A stretch of DNA of 5,684 nucleotides from NCBI GenBank assembly GCA_947494865.1, contig CANMAT010000303.1, positions 1 to 5,684 on the forward strand, in the 5' to 3' direction. Origin of the DNA: Deltaproteobacteria bacterium (lineage in GTDB: Bacteria; Myxococcota_A; Polyangia; Polyangiales; Ga0077539). The stretch's first letter is position 1. Every line of letters starts with the position of its first letter. Below, piece after piece: positions 1 through 5,684 of the stretch. Made by a program: the position numbers and the translations under genes. The notes beneath the pieces were generated by a model that did no database searches, was not told where the DNA came from, and saw only the letters and a program-made list of their open reading frames with translations.

Positions 1-1105
1 CTTCGACGGAGTACGGCGCGCCCGTGAGGCGCAGGAGGTTGGCTTCGAAGGGCGTGTGGCGACGAAACGCGAGGGTGCTCGCGAGGAGGCCCATGAGGCC
101 GAGCACGGCGTAGAGGCCGAGGCGCGGGCGCAGGAAGCGCCTGGGCTCGTGGTGCAGTCCGGCGAGCGAGTCGTAGCGCACGAGCCCGCGGGGGCGGTGC
201 AGCTTGTCCATCACCTCGTCGCAGGCGTCGATGCAGCGCGCGCAGCCGATGCAGTCGAGCTGGAGGCCGTTGCGAATGTCGATGCCCGTGGGGCACACGA
301 CGACGCAGCGGTTGCAGTCGACGCAGTCGCCCGCGCCGTCGGCCTTCTTCTGGCCGCGCGCGCGGGGCTCGCCGCGCTTCTCGTCGTAGCCGATCACGAT
401 GGTGTCGGGGTCGGTGAGCACCGACTGGAGGCGGCCGTAGGGGCAGATGGCGAGGCACGTCTGCTCGCGGAACCAGGCGAAGTTGAAGAACATCACCCCG
501 GTCATGGCGACCGTCCACGCGAAGGCCTCGGGGCTCGCCGAGGGCCCGGCCTTGATCATCTCCCAGAGCCCGCGGATGGGGGTGAAGTACCCGACGAAGA
601 CGTGCGCGATTACCGCCGCGAGGCCGAGGTAGATCGACCAGAGCAGCGCGCGGCGCCAGGCGCGGTCGAGGTTCCACCCCGCCTGCTCGCGGCGCATGCG
701 CTTGTCGCGCGAGCCCTCGATGAGTCGCTGAATGGGGCGAAACACCGACTCGAGGAACACCGTCTGCGGGCACGCGTAGCCGCACCACACGCGCCCGGCA
801 ACGGTGGTGAGCGCCACGAGCGAGAAGCCCACCCCCGAGAGGATGAAGAACACCATCCACACGTCTTGGGCGTTGAACACCGCGCCGAAGAGATAGAAAT
901 GCCGCCGCACGAGGTCGAGGAGCACGGCCGGGTGCCCGCCGATGGTCACCCACGGGGTCGACACGTAGACGGTGAGCAGCACCGCGAAGAGGGCGATGCG
1001 GGCCTTGTCGAAGCGACCCGTGACGTCGGCGGGATGCACGGTGGCGCGCGAGCCGTCGTCGCGAATCGAACTGCGCATTTCGACGATGGGGAGGTGTCTT
1101 GCCAT
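1..1105 (-). CDS. ccoG: CcoG, cbb3 oxidase assembly polyferredoxin / cupric reductase (3' end cut by window)
   Basis: Membrane protein of the CcoG/FixG/RdxA family; the Rhodobacter capsulatus member reduces Cu(II) to Cu(I) for cbb3 oxidase assembly. I translated the minus strand from the ATG at 1105: 368 residues stay open to the left edge, so the carboxy-terminal periplasmic part and stop are outside. Predicted membrane segments lie near residues 35-55, 83-104, 152-172, 196-212 and 329-348. Two membrane-associated CxxxCP motifs are present (C108/C112 and C217/C221). Two ferredoxin-like clusters follow: C261, C264, C267, C271 and C285, C288, C291, C295, in the family context 'CVDCNRCVVVCPTGIDIR' and 'CIGCARCIDACD'. 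The next ATG (M10) lacks a purine-rich leader, whereas GGAG stands about 10 bases before the chosen ATG. The gene follows ccoP after 69 bases and is probably cotranscribed. The usual length is about 460-480 residues; ccoH may follow to the left. Identification is very secure. Confidence 0.96.
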   Translation of the reverse strand, partial: MARHLPIVEMRSSIRDDGSRATVHPADVTGRFDKARIALFAVLLTVYVSTPWVTIGGHPAVLLDLVRRHFYLFGAVFNAQDVWMVFFILSGVGFSLVALTTVAGRVWCGYACPQTVFLESVFRPIQRLIEGSRDKRMRREQAGWNLDRAWRRALLWSIYLGLAAVIAHVFVGYFTPIRGLWEMIKAGPSASPEAFAWTVAMTGVMFFNFAWFREQTCLAICPYGRLQSVLTDPDTIVIGYDEKRGEPRARGQKKADGAGDCVDCNRCVVVCPTGIDIRNGLQLDCIGCARCIDACDEVMDKLHRPRGLVRYDSLAGLHHEPRRFLRPRLGLYAVLGLMGLLASTLAFRRHTPFEANLLRLTGAPYSVE

Positions 1106-1112
1106 GGATGAT

Positions 1113-1141
1113 TGGCTCCAGAGGCTATGGGGTAGGAGCCA
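1113..1141 (-). promoter_or_regulatory. Inverted repeat covering the ccoG ribosome binding site
   Basis: On the transcribed strand, TGGCTCC (1141-1135) and GGAGCCA (1119-1113) form a perfect 7-base inverted repeat around a 15-base loop. The right arm contains GGAG, the best Shine-Dalgarno candidate for ccoG, about 10 bases before its ATG. In RNA this hairpin would sequester the site. The repeat is directly visible; a role in lowering or timing ccoG translation relative to the oxidase subunits is inference. No U-run follows, so it is not an intrinsic terminator. Confidence 0.45.
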
Positions 1142-1172
1142 GCGACGGCGTCGCGAGGTTCTCCCCGCGGGG
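1142..1172 (-). repeat. Two short GC-rich inverted repeats in the ccoP-ccoG gap
   Basis: Immediately upstream (in transcript order) of the RBS-covering hairpin lie a 5-base stem GCGAC-3 bases-GTCGC (1154-1142) and a perfect 10-base palindrome CCCCGCGGGG (1172-1163), just after the ccoP stop. They are small and there is no T tract, so they do not look like a terminator. They might stabilise the 3' end of a processed oxidase mRNA, or be chance in such GC-rich DNA. Confidence 0.25.
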
Positions 1173-1174
1173 CG

Positions 1175-1801
1175 CTACTCTGCCATCACGTCGCCCTGCG
1201 GAGCCTTGCCGCCGGGGACGTTGGTGTTGCGCAGGGTGAGCACGTAGGCCACGACGCTCTGCACGCGCTCGTCGCCGAGCTGCGGGCCCCAGGCGACCAT
1301 GCCCTTGGCGGGCACGCCCTCGAGCACGACGCGGTAGATCTGCGTGGCGCGGCCGCCGTGGATCCACGCGTTGTCGGTGAGGTTGGGGCCGATGTTGCCG
1401 CCGCCGTTGGCCGTGTGGCAGGCCACGCAGTTCGTTTGAAAGATCTGCTGGCCCGCGGCCACGGTGGCCGGGTCGTGCGACAGGGTGTTGAGGGCGTCGT
1501 CGGTCATGGCGCCCGCGCGGCGCGCCCGATCGGCGGCGGCTCGGCGGTCGGCGGCGACGGACTGCTCGTACGCCTGCTGCGTCGACGGCCCGCTGTGAAA
1601 CACCTCGTAGTGAAACCAGTACCCGATCGCGAAGACTACGGCGCCGTAGAGGGTGAAGAGCCACCAGTTGGGGAGGTGGTTGTCGAACTCCTCGATGTCG
1701 TCGTAGCGGTGCACGACCTTGTCTTCGTAGCCCGACCTCGCGCCGGGGCGATGCCCGACGCCCGTGGCGGCGCCGCTGCTCGGCTGCACTTCGGTGCTCA
1801 C
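1175..1801 (-). CDS. ccoP: CcoP, cbb3 oxidase subunit III, short monoheme form
   Basis: 208-residue membrane-anchored cytochrome c subunit, expected to pass electrons toward CcoO/CcoN from the periplasmic side. The amino terminus carries the CcoP signature 'YDDIEEFDNHLPNWW' (residues 33-47), followed by a single membrane helix at about 48-66. A charged Ala/Arg-rich linker spans about 72-105. One cytochrome c domain follows, with CVACH (C125, C128, H129), 'GPNLTDNAWIHGG' (138-150) and probable axial ligand M168. Proteobacterial CcoP is usually about 300 residues with two CxxCH domains; here the reading frame ends (TAG) after the first, with no second motif before ccoG. The GTG start is chosen because it overlaps the ccoQ stop as GTGA and has AAGGAAGG six bases upstream. 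Short monoheme CcoP resembles Bacteroidota-type subunits as I remember them. Functional identity is secure; the reason for the shortness (ancestral form versus loss) is not. Confidence 0.95.
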   Translation of the reverse strand: MSTEVQPSSGAATGVGHRPGARSGYEDKVVHRYDDIEEFDNHLPNWWLFTLYGAVVFAIGYWFHYEVFHSGPSTQQAYEQSVAADRRAAADRARRAGAMTDDALNTLSHDPATVAAGQQIFQTNCVACHTANGGGNIGPNLTDNAWIHGGRATQIYRVVLEGVPAKGMVAWGPQLGDERVQSVVAYVLTLRNTNVPGGKAPQGDVMAE

Positions 1802-1971
1802 AGTGAGCCTTCCTTTCCGTCCTCGAGGGGGAGCGCGGCGACGCCTTCGAAGGTCGAGGGGCGGCGGCGCATGGTGCGCACCACGATGCCGGCGAACACC
1901 GCGATGAAGATGATCAGCGACAGGATGGGGAGCGCCAGCACGGGGCTCTGCGAGAAGAATTCGCGGTACAT
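1798..1971 (-). CDS. ccoQ: CcoQ/FixQ-type small cbb3 oxidase subunit
   Basis: 57-residue protein read directly from the minus strand between ccoNO and ccoP. It begins 'MYREFFSQSPVLALPIL', has one hydrophobic helix at about residues 10-32, then a basic stretch (VRTMRRRP, 31-38) and the tail 'TFEGVAALPLEDG' (40-52). The helix, basic stop-transfer stretch and 'aaLPLeD' tail match CcoQ/FixQ proteins, which stabilise the cbb3 complex, notably the association of CcoP. The basic stretch after the helix predicts an outside amino terminus. Its ATG is nine bases after the ccoNO stop, and its TGA overlaps the ccoP GTG by four bases (GTGA), so the two are probably translationally coupled. Size and position are as expected. 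Identification rests on position, size and tail motif, since the family is weakly conserved. Confidence 0.9.
   Translation of the reverse strand: MYREFFSQSPVLALPILSLIIFIAVFAGIVVRTMRRRPSTFEGVAALPLEDGKEGSL
1808..1815 (-). promoter_or_regulatory. Shine-Dalgarno sequence for ccoP
   Basis: AAGGAAGG on the minus strand, six bases before the GTG at 1801. It lies inside the last codons of ccoQ. It is the strongest ribosome binding site in the window and decides in favour of a GTG start for ccoP. Confidence 0.8.
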
Positions 1972-1980
1972 GGCGGTGCC

Positions 1981-4347
1981 TCAGCGCCCTTCCTGCGCGG
2001 CGCGGGTGGCGGCTTCGACGACCTCGCGGGTGTCGGGGTTGCCCAGGGGGCGCCCGAGGCGCTGGAGGTAGGCCACGAGGGCGACGATCTCGGCGTCGGG
2101 CTCGACGCGCGCGCCGTTGGTCGTGAGATCTTGCGCGATGGCCTGCGCCTGCGACGAGGCGATGGCGTTGGCGCCGGTGATCTCGAAGGGCCGGTAGGGG
2201 ACGCCCGCGGCGCGCATCGCGTCGACGCGATTCGACACGTTGGCGGTGTCGCGGCGCGCCGTGAAGAGGTGCGGGTACGCGGGCATGTTGGAGCCCGGCG
2301 AGATCGAGCGCGGGTCCATCATGTGACGGTAGTGCCAGAGGTTCGGGTACTTGCCGCCCTCGCGCGCCAGGTCGGGCCCGGTGCGCTTGGAGCCCCACTG
2401 GAAGGGGTGATCGAAGATCGACTCTTCCATGCGCGAGGGCTCGCCGTAGCGAATGGTCTCGGCCCGCATGGGGCGGATCATCTGCGAGTGGCAGTTGTAG
2501 CAGCCCTCGCGAATGTAGATGTCGCGGCCCTCGAGCTCGAGGGGCGTGTACGGCTTCGTGCGCACGGTGCGAATCTCGGCGCGGTTGATCACCAGCGAGG
2601 GGATGAGCTCGGCGATGCCGCCGACGAAGACCGCGAGCGCGGTGAGCACCACGAAGACGGCGTCGCGGCCCTCGACGAGGCGGTGCCACGTGGGCTTGCC
2701 GTTCGTCTTCGAGAGCTGCAGCGCGATCACGCCGAAGACGGCCACGAAGAGCGCGATGCCCGCCATGGTGATGCTGGCGATCTCGCTGAGCACCGCGAGC
2801 GAGAGCACGAGCGCGGTGACCACCGCGGTGAGGATCACCGGGGGACCGAAGGCCACCTTCGTCCACGAGACCTCGTTGGGGTCGGCGGGGAGCTCGACCA
2901 CCTCGGCCTCGCCGTCGACGGCCTTGCCCGAGCGCGCGGTCACGACGAGGTTCCACACCATCATCAGGAAGCCGACGAGGTAGAGCGTGCCGCCCACGAG
3001 GCGCGTCCAGTACATGGGGCGCAGGGCGATGAGGGTCTCGACGAAGGTCGGGTATTGGAGCGTCCCCTGGTCGGTGACGGCGCGCCACATGAGGCCCTGG
3101 GTGATGCCGCCCACCCACATGGAGATCACGTAGAGAAGAATGCCCACCGTGGCGATCCAGAAGTGCGTGTCGGCCGCGCTCTTCGAGTGGAGCTTCGTGC
3201 CATAGAGCCGCGGCACCATCCAATAGAACATGCCGGCGGCCATGAAGCCGTTCCACCCGAGGGCGCCCTCGTGCACGTGGCCGACGATCCAGTCGGTGTA
3301 GTGGGCGAGGCCGTTGACCGACTTGATCGAGAGGAGCGGGCCTTCAAAAGTGGCCATGCCGTAGAAGGTCACGCCGGCCACGAAGAACTTGAGCACGGGG
3401 TCGGTGCGCACCTTGTCCCAGGCGCCGCGGAGCGTGAGCAGGCCGTTGAGCATGCCGCCCCAGCTCGGGGCCCAGAGCATGACCGAGAAGATCATGCCGA
3501 GCGTCTGCGCCCACTCGGGGAGCGCGGTGTAGAGCAGGTGGTGGGGCCCCGCCCAGATGTACACGAACACCAGGGCCCAGAAGTGAATCACCGAGAGGCG
3601 ATACGAGTAGACGGGCCTCCCCGCGGCCTTCGGCAAGAAGTAGTACATGATGCCGAGGATGGGGGTGGTGAGGAAGAACGCGACCGCGTTGTGGCCGTAC
3701 CACCACTGCGTGAGCGCGTCTTGCACGCCGCCGAAGAGCGAGTAGCTCTTGAAGGGGCCCCACGGGATCGACAGGTTGTTGACGATGTAGAGCATCGCCA
3801 CCGTGACGATCGTCGCGATGTAGAACCAGATTGCTACGTAGAGGTGCTTCTCGCGGCGCTTCGCGATGGTCCAGAACATGTTGACCGCGAAGACCACCCA
3901 GATGAGGGTGACCGCGATGTCGATGGGCCACTCGAGCTCCGCGTACTCCTTGCCCTGGGTGTACCCGAGCGGGAGCGAGATCGCGGCCGACGCGATGATG
4001 GCCTGCCAGCCCCAGAAGTGAATGCGACCGAGGAGGTCCGACGCCATGCGCGTCTTCAAGAGGCGCTGCGTGGAGTAGTAGATGCCCGCGAAGAGCATGT
4101 TGCCCACGAACGCGAAGATCACCGCGTTGGTGTGCAGCGGTCGGAGTCGCCCGAAGGTGAGCAGCGGCGCCACGTTGGCGCGGTGGTCGGCGAGCTGCAG
4201 CGCGATGATCAACCCGACCAGCATGCCGACCACACCGAACACGATCGACGCCCACACGAACATGCGTGCGAGCCCGTCGTCGTACGTGATGCGAATCCGC
4301 GACGCCTCGGCCTCCCGATAGGGGGCCTTCTCGTTCTCGGTACTCAT
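1981..4347 (-). CDS. ccoNO: Fused CcoN-CcoO, cbb3 cytochrome c oxidase subunits I and II
   Basis: 788-residue fusion of the oxygen-reducing subunit and the monoheme cytochrome c subunit. Residues about 1-475 are CcoN with about 12 membrane helices. Low-spin heme b ligands are H72 and H359, the high-spin heme b3 ligand is H357, and CuB ligands are H219, H269 and H270. Y263 in 'YIWAGPHH' matches the Tyr cross-linked to a CuB His in this family; 'FEGP' (334-337) is also conserved. These fit the Pseudomonas stutzeri CcoN numbering with a constant offset of 12. Residues about 552-788 are CcoO: one helix (563-584), 'LELEGRDIYIREGCYNCHSQ' (603-622) with heme c site C616/C619/H620, and axial M688 in 'SPGSNMPAYP'. 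Between them, about 498-545 reads as two extra membrane helices. The frame is uninterrupted. The ATG overlaps the ccoS stop (ATGA) and has AGGA four bases upstream. Normally ccoN and ccoO are separate genes. Confidence 0.97.
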   Translation of the reverse strand: MSTENEKAPYREAEASRIRITYDDGLARMFVWASIVFGVVGMLVGLIIALQLADHRANVAPLLTFGRLRPLHTNAVIFAFVGNMLFAGIYYSTQRLLKTRMASDLLGRIHFWGWQAIIASAAISLPLGYTQGKEYAELEWPIDIAVTLIWVVFAVNMFWTIAKRREKHLYVAIWFYIATIVTVAMLYIVNNLSIPWGPFKSYSLFGGVQDALTQWWYGHNAVAFFLTTPILGIMYYFLPKAAGRPVYSYRLSVIHFWALVFVYIWAGPHHLLYTALPEWAQTLGMIFSVMLWAPSWGGMLNGLLTLRGAWDKVRTDPVLKFFVAGVTFYGMATFEGPLLSIKSVNGLAHYTDWIVGHVHEGALGWNGFMAAGMFYWMVPRLYGTKLHSKSAADTHFWIATVGILLYVISMWVGGITQGLMWRAVTDQGTLQYPTFVETLIALRPMYWTRLVGGTLYLVGFLMMVWNLVVTARSGKAVDGEAEVVELPADPNEVSWTKVAFGPPVILTAVVTALVLSLAVLSEIASITMAGIALFVAVFGVIALQLSKTNGKPTWHRLVEGRDAVFVVLTALAVFVGGIAELIPSLVINRAEIRTVRTKPYTPLELEGRDIYIREGCYNCHSQMIRPMRAETIRYGEPSRMEESIFDHPFQWGSKRTGPDLAREGGKYPNLWHYRHMMDPRSISPGSNMPAYPHLFTARRDTANVSNRVDAMRAAGVPYRPFEITGANAIASSQAQAIAQDLTTNGARVEPDAEIVALVAYLQRLGRPLGNPDTREVVEAATRAAQEGR

Positions 4348-4535
4348 GACGTCCTACCTGCGTCCTCGGGGCGCTGCTCCACCGCAGGCAACCGGGGCGC
4401 GTCTTCTTGAATGGGAAAGAGGCAGAGGCGGTCGGCGTGCTGCCACGTGCGGTCGCGCAGGCTGCTGGTGAACAGCAGCAGGGCGCCCGACGCGAGCAGC
4501 AGCCCGAAGAGGCTGAGCATGATCACGATCTCCAC
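4344..4535 (-). CDS. ccoS: CcoS, cbb3 oxidase maturation protein
   Basis: 63-residue single-span membrane protein. The GTG start gives 'MEIVIMLSLFGLLLASGA', which matches the usual CcoS opening (Met-acidic-hydrophobic), with the helix at about residues 3-25. AGAGG stands five bases before this GTG; the in-frame ATG at 4520 would shorten the helix and lacks a comparable leader. CcoS is needed in Rhodobacter capsulatus for insertion of heme and copper cofactors into the oxidase. After the helix the protein reads 'TWQHADRLCLFPIQEDAP' (about 32-49), which replaces the common proteobacterial tail 'SGQFDDLEGPA.RIL'. A further 14 residues extend the carboxy terminus beyond the usual length of about 50. 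The start overlaps the end of ccoI by 13 bases, and the stop overlaps the ccoNO ATG. Assignment relies on size, helix, position between ccoI and ccoNO, and the retained 'D.L..p..D' pattern. Confidence 0.85.
   Translation of the reverse strand: MEIVIMLSLFGLLLASGALLLFTSSLRDRTWQHADRLCLFPIQEDAPRLPAVEQRPEDAGRTS
4352..4355 (-). promoter_or_regulatory. Probable Shine-Dalgarno sequence for ccoNO
   Basis: AGGA on the minus strand, within AGGTAGGA and four bases before the ATG at 4347. It lies inside the end of ccoS, so ribosomes terminating on ccoS could restart here at the overlapping ATGA. Confidence 0.5.
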
Positions 4536-5684
4536 AGGGACCTCTGGGGCGAGAGAGACGCGATCGTCGCGAGGATGATCGAGAGGGAGGTGAGCGGCAT
4601 GATCACCGCGCACAGAATGGGCGACATGAGCCCCGCGAAGCTGAGCGTCACGGTGCCCATGTTGTAGAGCGTGGCGACGGCGAGGTTGCGTCGGTTGACG
4701 GCCGCGAGGGCCCGCGAGACGCGCAGCGCGAGGCGCACCGGACGGAGCCCCGGGCTCACGAACCACGCGTCGGTGCGCGCGGGCATGAAGGGCCGATCGG
4801 CCGCGGGCGTGGCCGAGCAGAAGGCCTTCTCCACGGCGGGGCCGTCGTTGATGCCGTCGCCGATCATCCACGTGTTGCGCTGGTCGTGGGCGACGATCCA
4901 GGCTGCCTTGTCGTCGGGCGACGCGCCGCCGACGGCGTGGTCGTCGTCGATGCCGAGGGCGGCGGCCATGGCGCGCACGCGCGAGGCCTCGTCGCCGCTG
5001 AGCATCCACACGTCGAGGCCCGATGCGCGCAGGCGGCCGATCTCGGCGCGCGCGTCGGGGCGCAGCACCTCGGCGGTCGAGAGCGCGGTGACGACGGCGC
5101 CGTCGCGCGCGAACACGAGGTCGGCGCGCGCGACGCCCGCGTCGGGGGCGGCCCAGTCGGCGCGGCCGAGGCGCCAGGTGCAGCCGTCGGCGACGAGCTC
5201 GAGGCCCGCGCCGGGCGTCTCGCTGACCGCGCGATCGGCGACGAAGAGGCGCTCGAGCGTCGACGCCTCGAAGGCCCTGCGCACGGCCACGCTCTTGGGG
5301 TGCGTGCTGCGCACGACGATGTTGTAGAGGGCCGCGCGGTCGCGCTCGGAGAGCGTCGCGAGGCGCTCGGGGTCGACGAGCTCGAGCACGCCCTCGGTGA
5401 GCGTGCCGGTCTTGTCGAACACCACGCGGCGCACCTCGGGGAGGCGGTCGAGGAGGCTCGCCGAACGGATGAACATGCCCGCGCGGCGCAGGCCCGACTG
5501 CGCGAGCTCGTACGCCGTGGGCGTCGCGATGCCGAAGGCGCAGGGGCACGTCACGACGAGGAGCGCGGTGGTGGCCTGCAGCGCCTTGGCGAGGTCGTGG
5601 CGCGCGCCGGCCCAGTAGAGGAAGCACAGCGCCGCGAGCGAGAGCACCGCGAGCACGTAGTTGCGCGTGAGGCGCTGCCACCAC
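4523..5684 (-). CDS. ccoI: CcoI/FixI-type copper-translocating P1B-ATPase (5' end cut by window)
   Basis: The last 386 residues of a heavy-metal P-type ATPase; in this context it should export Cu(I) toward the periplasm for CuB assembly of the oxidase. The frame is open to the right edge, so the metal-binding amino terminus, the first membrane helices and the actuator domain with TGE are outside. Visible, in fragment numbering: membrane metal site TCPC (C46, P47, C48), phosphorylation motif DKTGTLTEG with D90, the SxxHP-type nucleotide-binding motif (H128, P129), and GDGIND (275-280). Two final helices lie at about 333-352 and 355-376, with the 'YN' and 'MPLTSLS' ligand regions typical of Cu+-ATPases. 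After GDGIND the usual 'VGIAMG' region is replaced by 'CSATPAADRPFMPARTD', a divergent form. The family is usually 700-800 residues. Copper specificity follows from CPC, the final-helix residues and the operon. It overlaps ccoS by 13 bases. Confidence 0.95.
   Translation of the reverse strand, partial: WWQRLTRNYVLAVLSLAALCFLYWAGARHDLAKALQATTALLVVTCPCAFGIATPTAYELAQSGLRRAGMFIRSASLLDRLPEVRRVVFDKTGTLTEGVLELVDPERLATLSERDRAALYNIVVRSTHPKSVAVRRAFEASTLERLFVADRAVSETPGAGLELVADGCTWRLGRADWAAPDAGVARADLVFARDGAVVTALSTAEVLRPDARAEIGRLRASGLDVWMLSGDEASRVRAMAAALGIDDDHAVGGASPDDKAAWIVAHDQRNTWMIGDGINDGPAVEKAFCSATPAADRPFMPARTDAWFVSPGLRPVRLALRVSRALAAVNRRNLAVATLYNMGTVTLSFAGLMSPILCAVIMPLTSLSIILATIASLSPQRSLWRS
4541..4545 (-). 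promoter_or_regulatory. Shine-Dalgarno sequence for ccoS
   Basis: AGAGG on the minus strand, five bases before the GTG at 4535 and inside the last codons of ccoI. It favours the GTG start over the ATG fifteen bases further in. Confidence 0.6.

Noticed and set aside
357..366. Alternating GC run (gcgcgcgcgg) as a special repeat
   Set aside because: It falls within ccoG codons and is ordinary for this base composition.
56..1111. A 351-codon open frame on the plus strand, opposite ccoG
   Set aside because: Low-complexity Ala/Glu/His/Arg composition and full overlap with ccoG, whose cysteine motifs are intact. It is a shadow frame.
1163..1172. CCCCGCGGGG palindrome as a rho-independent terminator after ccoP
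   Set aside because: A 10-base palindrome has no loop of adequate size without losing most of the stem, and no T tract follows on the transcribed strand.
1802..3256. A long minus-strand frame reading upstream of ccoP through ccoQ and much of ccoNO
   Set aside because: Only the part from the GTG at 1801 onward has cytochrome features. The upstream part is Arg/His/Pro-rich and out of frame with the real CcoNO and CcoQ, so it is an extension by lack of stops in GC-rich DNA.
2131..4410. A 759-codon open frame on the plus strand, opposite ccoNO
   Set aside because: Its translation is rich in Arg, His, Glu, Ala and Gly with no membrane or domain pattern. It is the expected mirror of a GC-rich gene with strong third-position bias; ccoNO on the other strand is unambiguous.
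4348..4540. Possible FNR/ANR-type operator upstream of ccoNO
   Set aside because: I saw no TTGAT-N4-ATCAA-like site; the region is coding for ccoS and ccoI, so regulation is more likely outside the right edge.
4536..5684. The upstream extension of the ccoS frame under ccoI
   Set aside because: It is an Arg/Pro/Ala-rich shadow of ccoI; CcoS begins at the GTG with a Shine-Dalgarno sequence.

Overview
This window is one tightly packed minus-strand gene cluster for a cbb3-type (C-family heme-copper) cytochrome c oxidase and its assembly factors. The DNA is very GC-rich with strongly G/C-biased third codon positions. Protein resemblance and base composition suggest a high-GC Gram-negative such as a Myxococcota/deltaproteobacterial lineage, but no taxonomic marker is present, so this is an inference.

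Layout in transcription order (right to left): ccoI, copper-exporting P1B-ATPase, 5' end outside the window (5684-4523); ccoS, small membrane assembly factor (4535-4344); ccoNO, catalytic subunit I fused to the monoheme cytochrome c subunit II (4347-1981); ccoQ, small single-span subunit (1971-1798); ccoP, an unusually short cytochrome c subunit with one heme site (1801-1175); ccoG, polyferredoxin-type cupric reductase, 3' end outside the window (1105-1). From ccoI to ccoP the genes overlap by 4-13 bases or are 9 bases apart. The only real gap (69 bases) precedes ccoG and holds inverted repeats, one of which covers the likely ccoG ribosome binding site. No promoter is evident inside the cluster; it probably lies upstream of ccoI, beyond the right edge.

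The genes form one pathway. CcoG is expected to reduce Cu(II) to Cu(I), CcoI moves Cu(I) across the inner membrane for the CuB site, CcoS supports cofactor insertion into subunit I, and CcoNO, CcoQ and CcoP form the terminal oxidase, which typically has high oxygen affinity. All heme and CuB ligands of CcoN, the heme c site of CcoO and the cysteine motifs of CcoG are intact, so the system looks functional.

The unusual aspects are architectural. CcoN and CcoO are one polypeptide with an apparent extra pair of membrane helices at the junction, CcoP carries one heme motif instead of two, ccoI-ccoS come before the structural genes, and CcoI and CcoS belong to divergent forms. Fused CcoNO with a short monoheme CcoP is, from memory, the pattern of Bacteroidota-type cbb3 operons. 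This looks like a variant of a known system, not a wholly new one.
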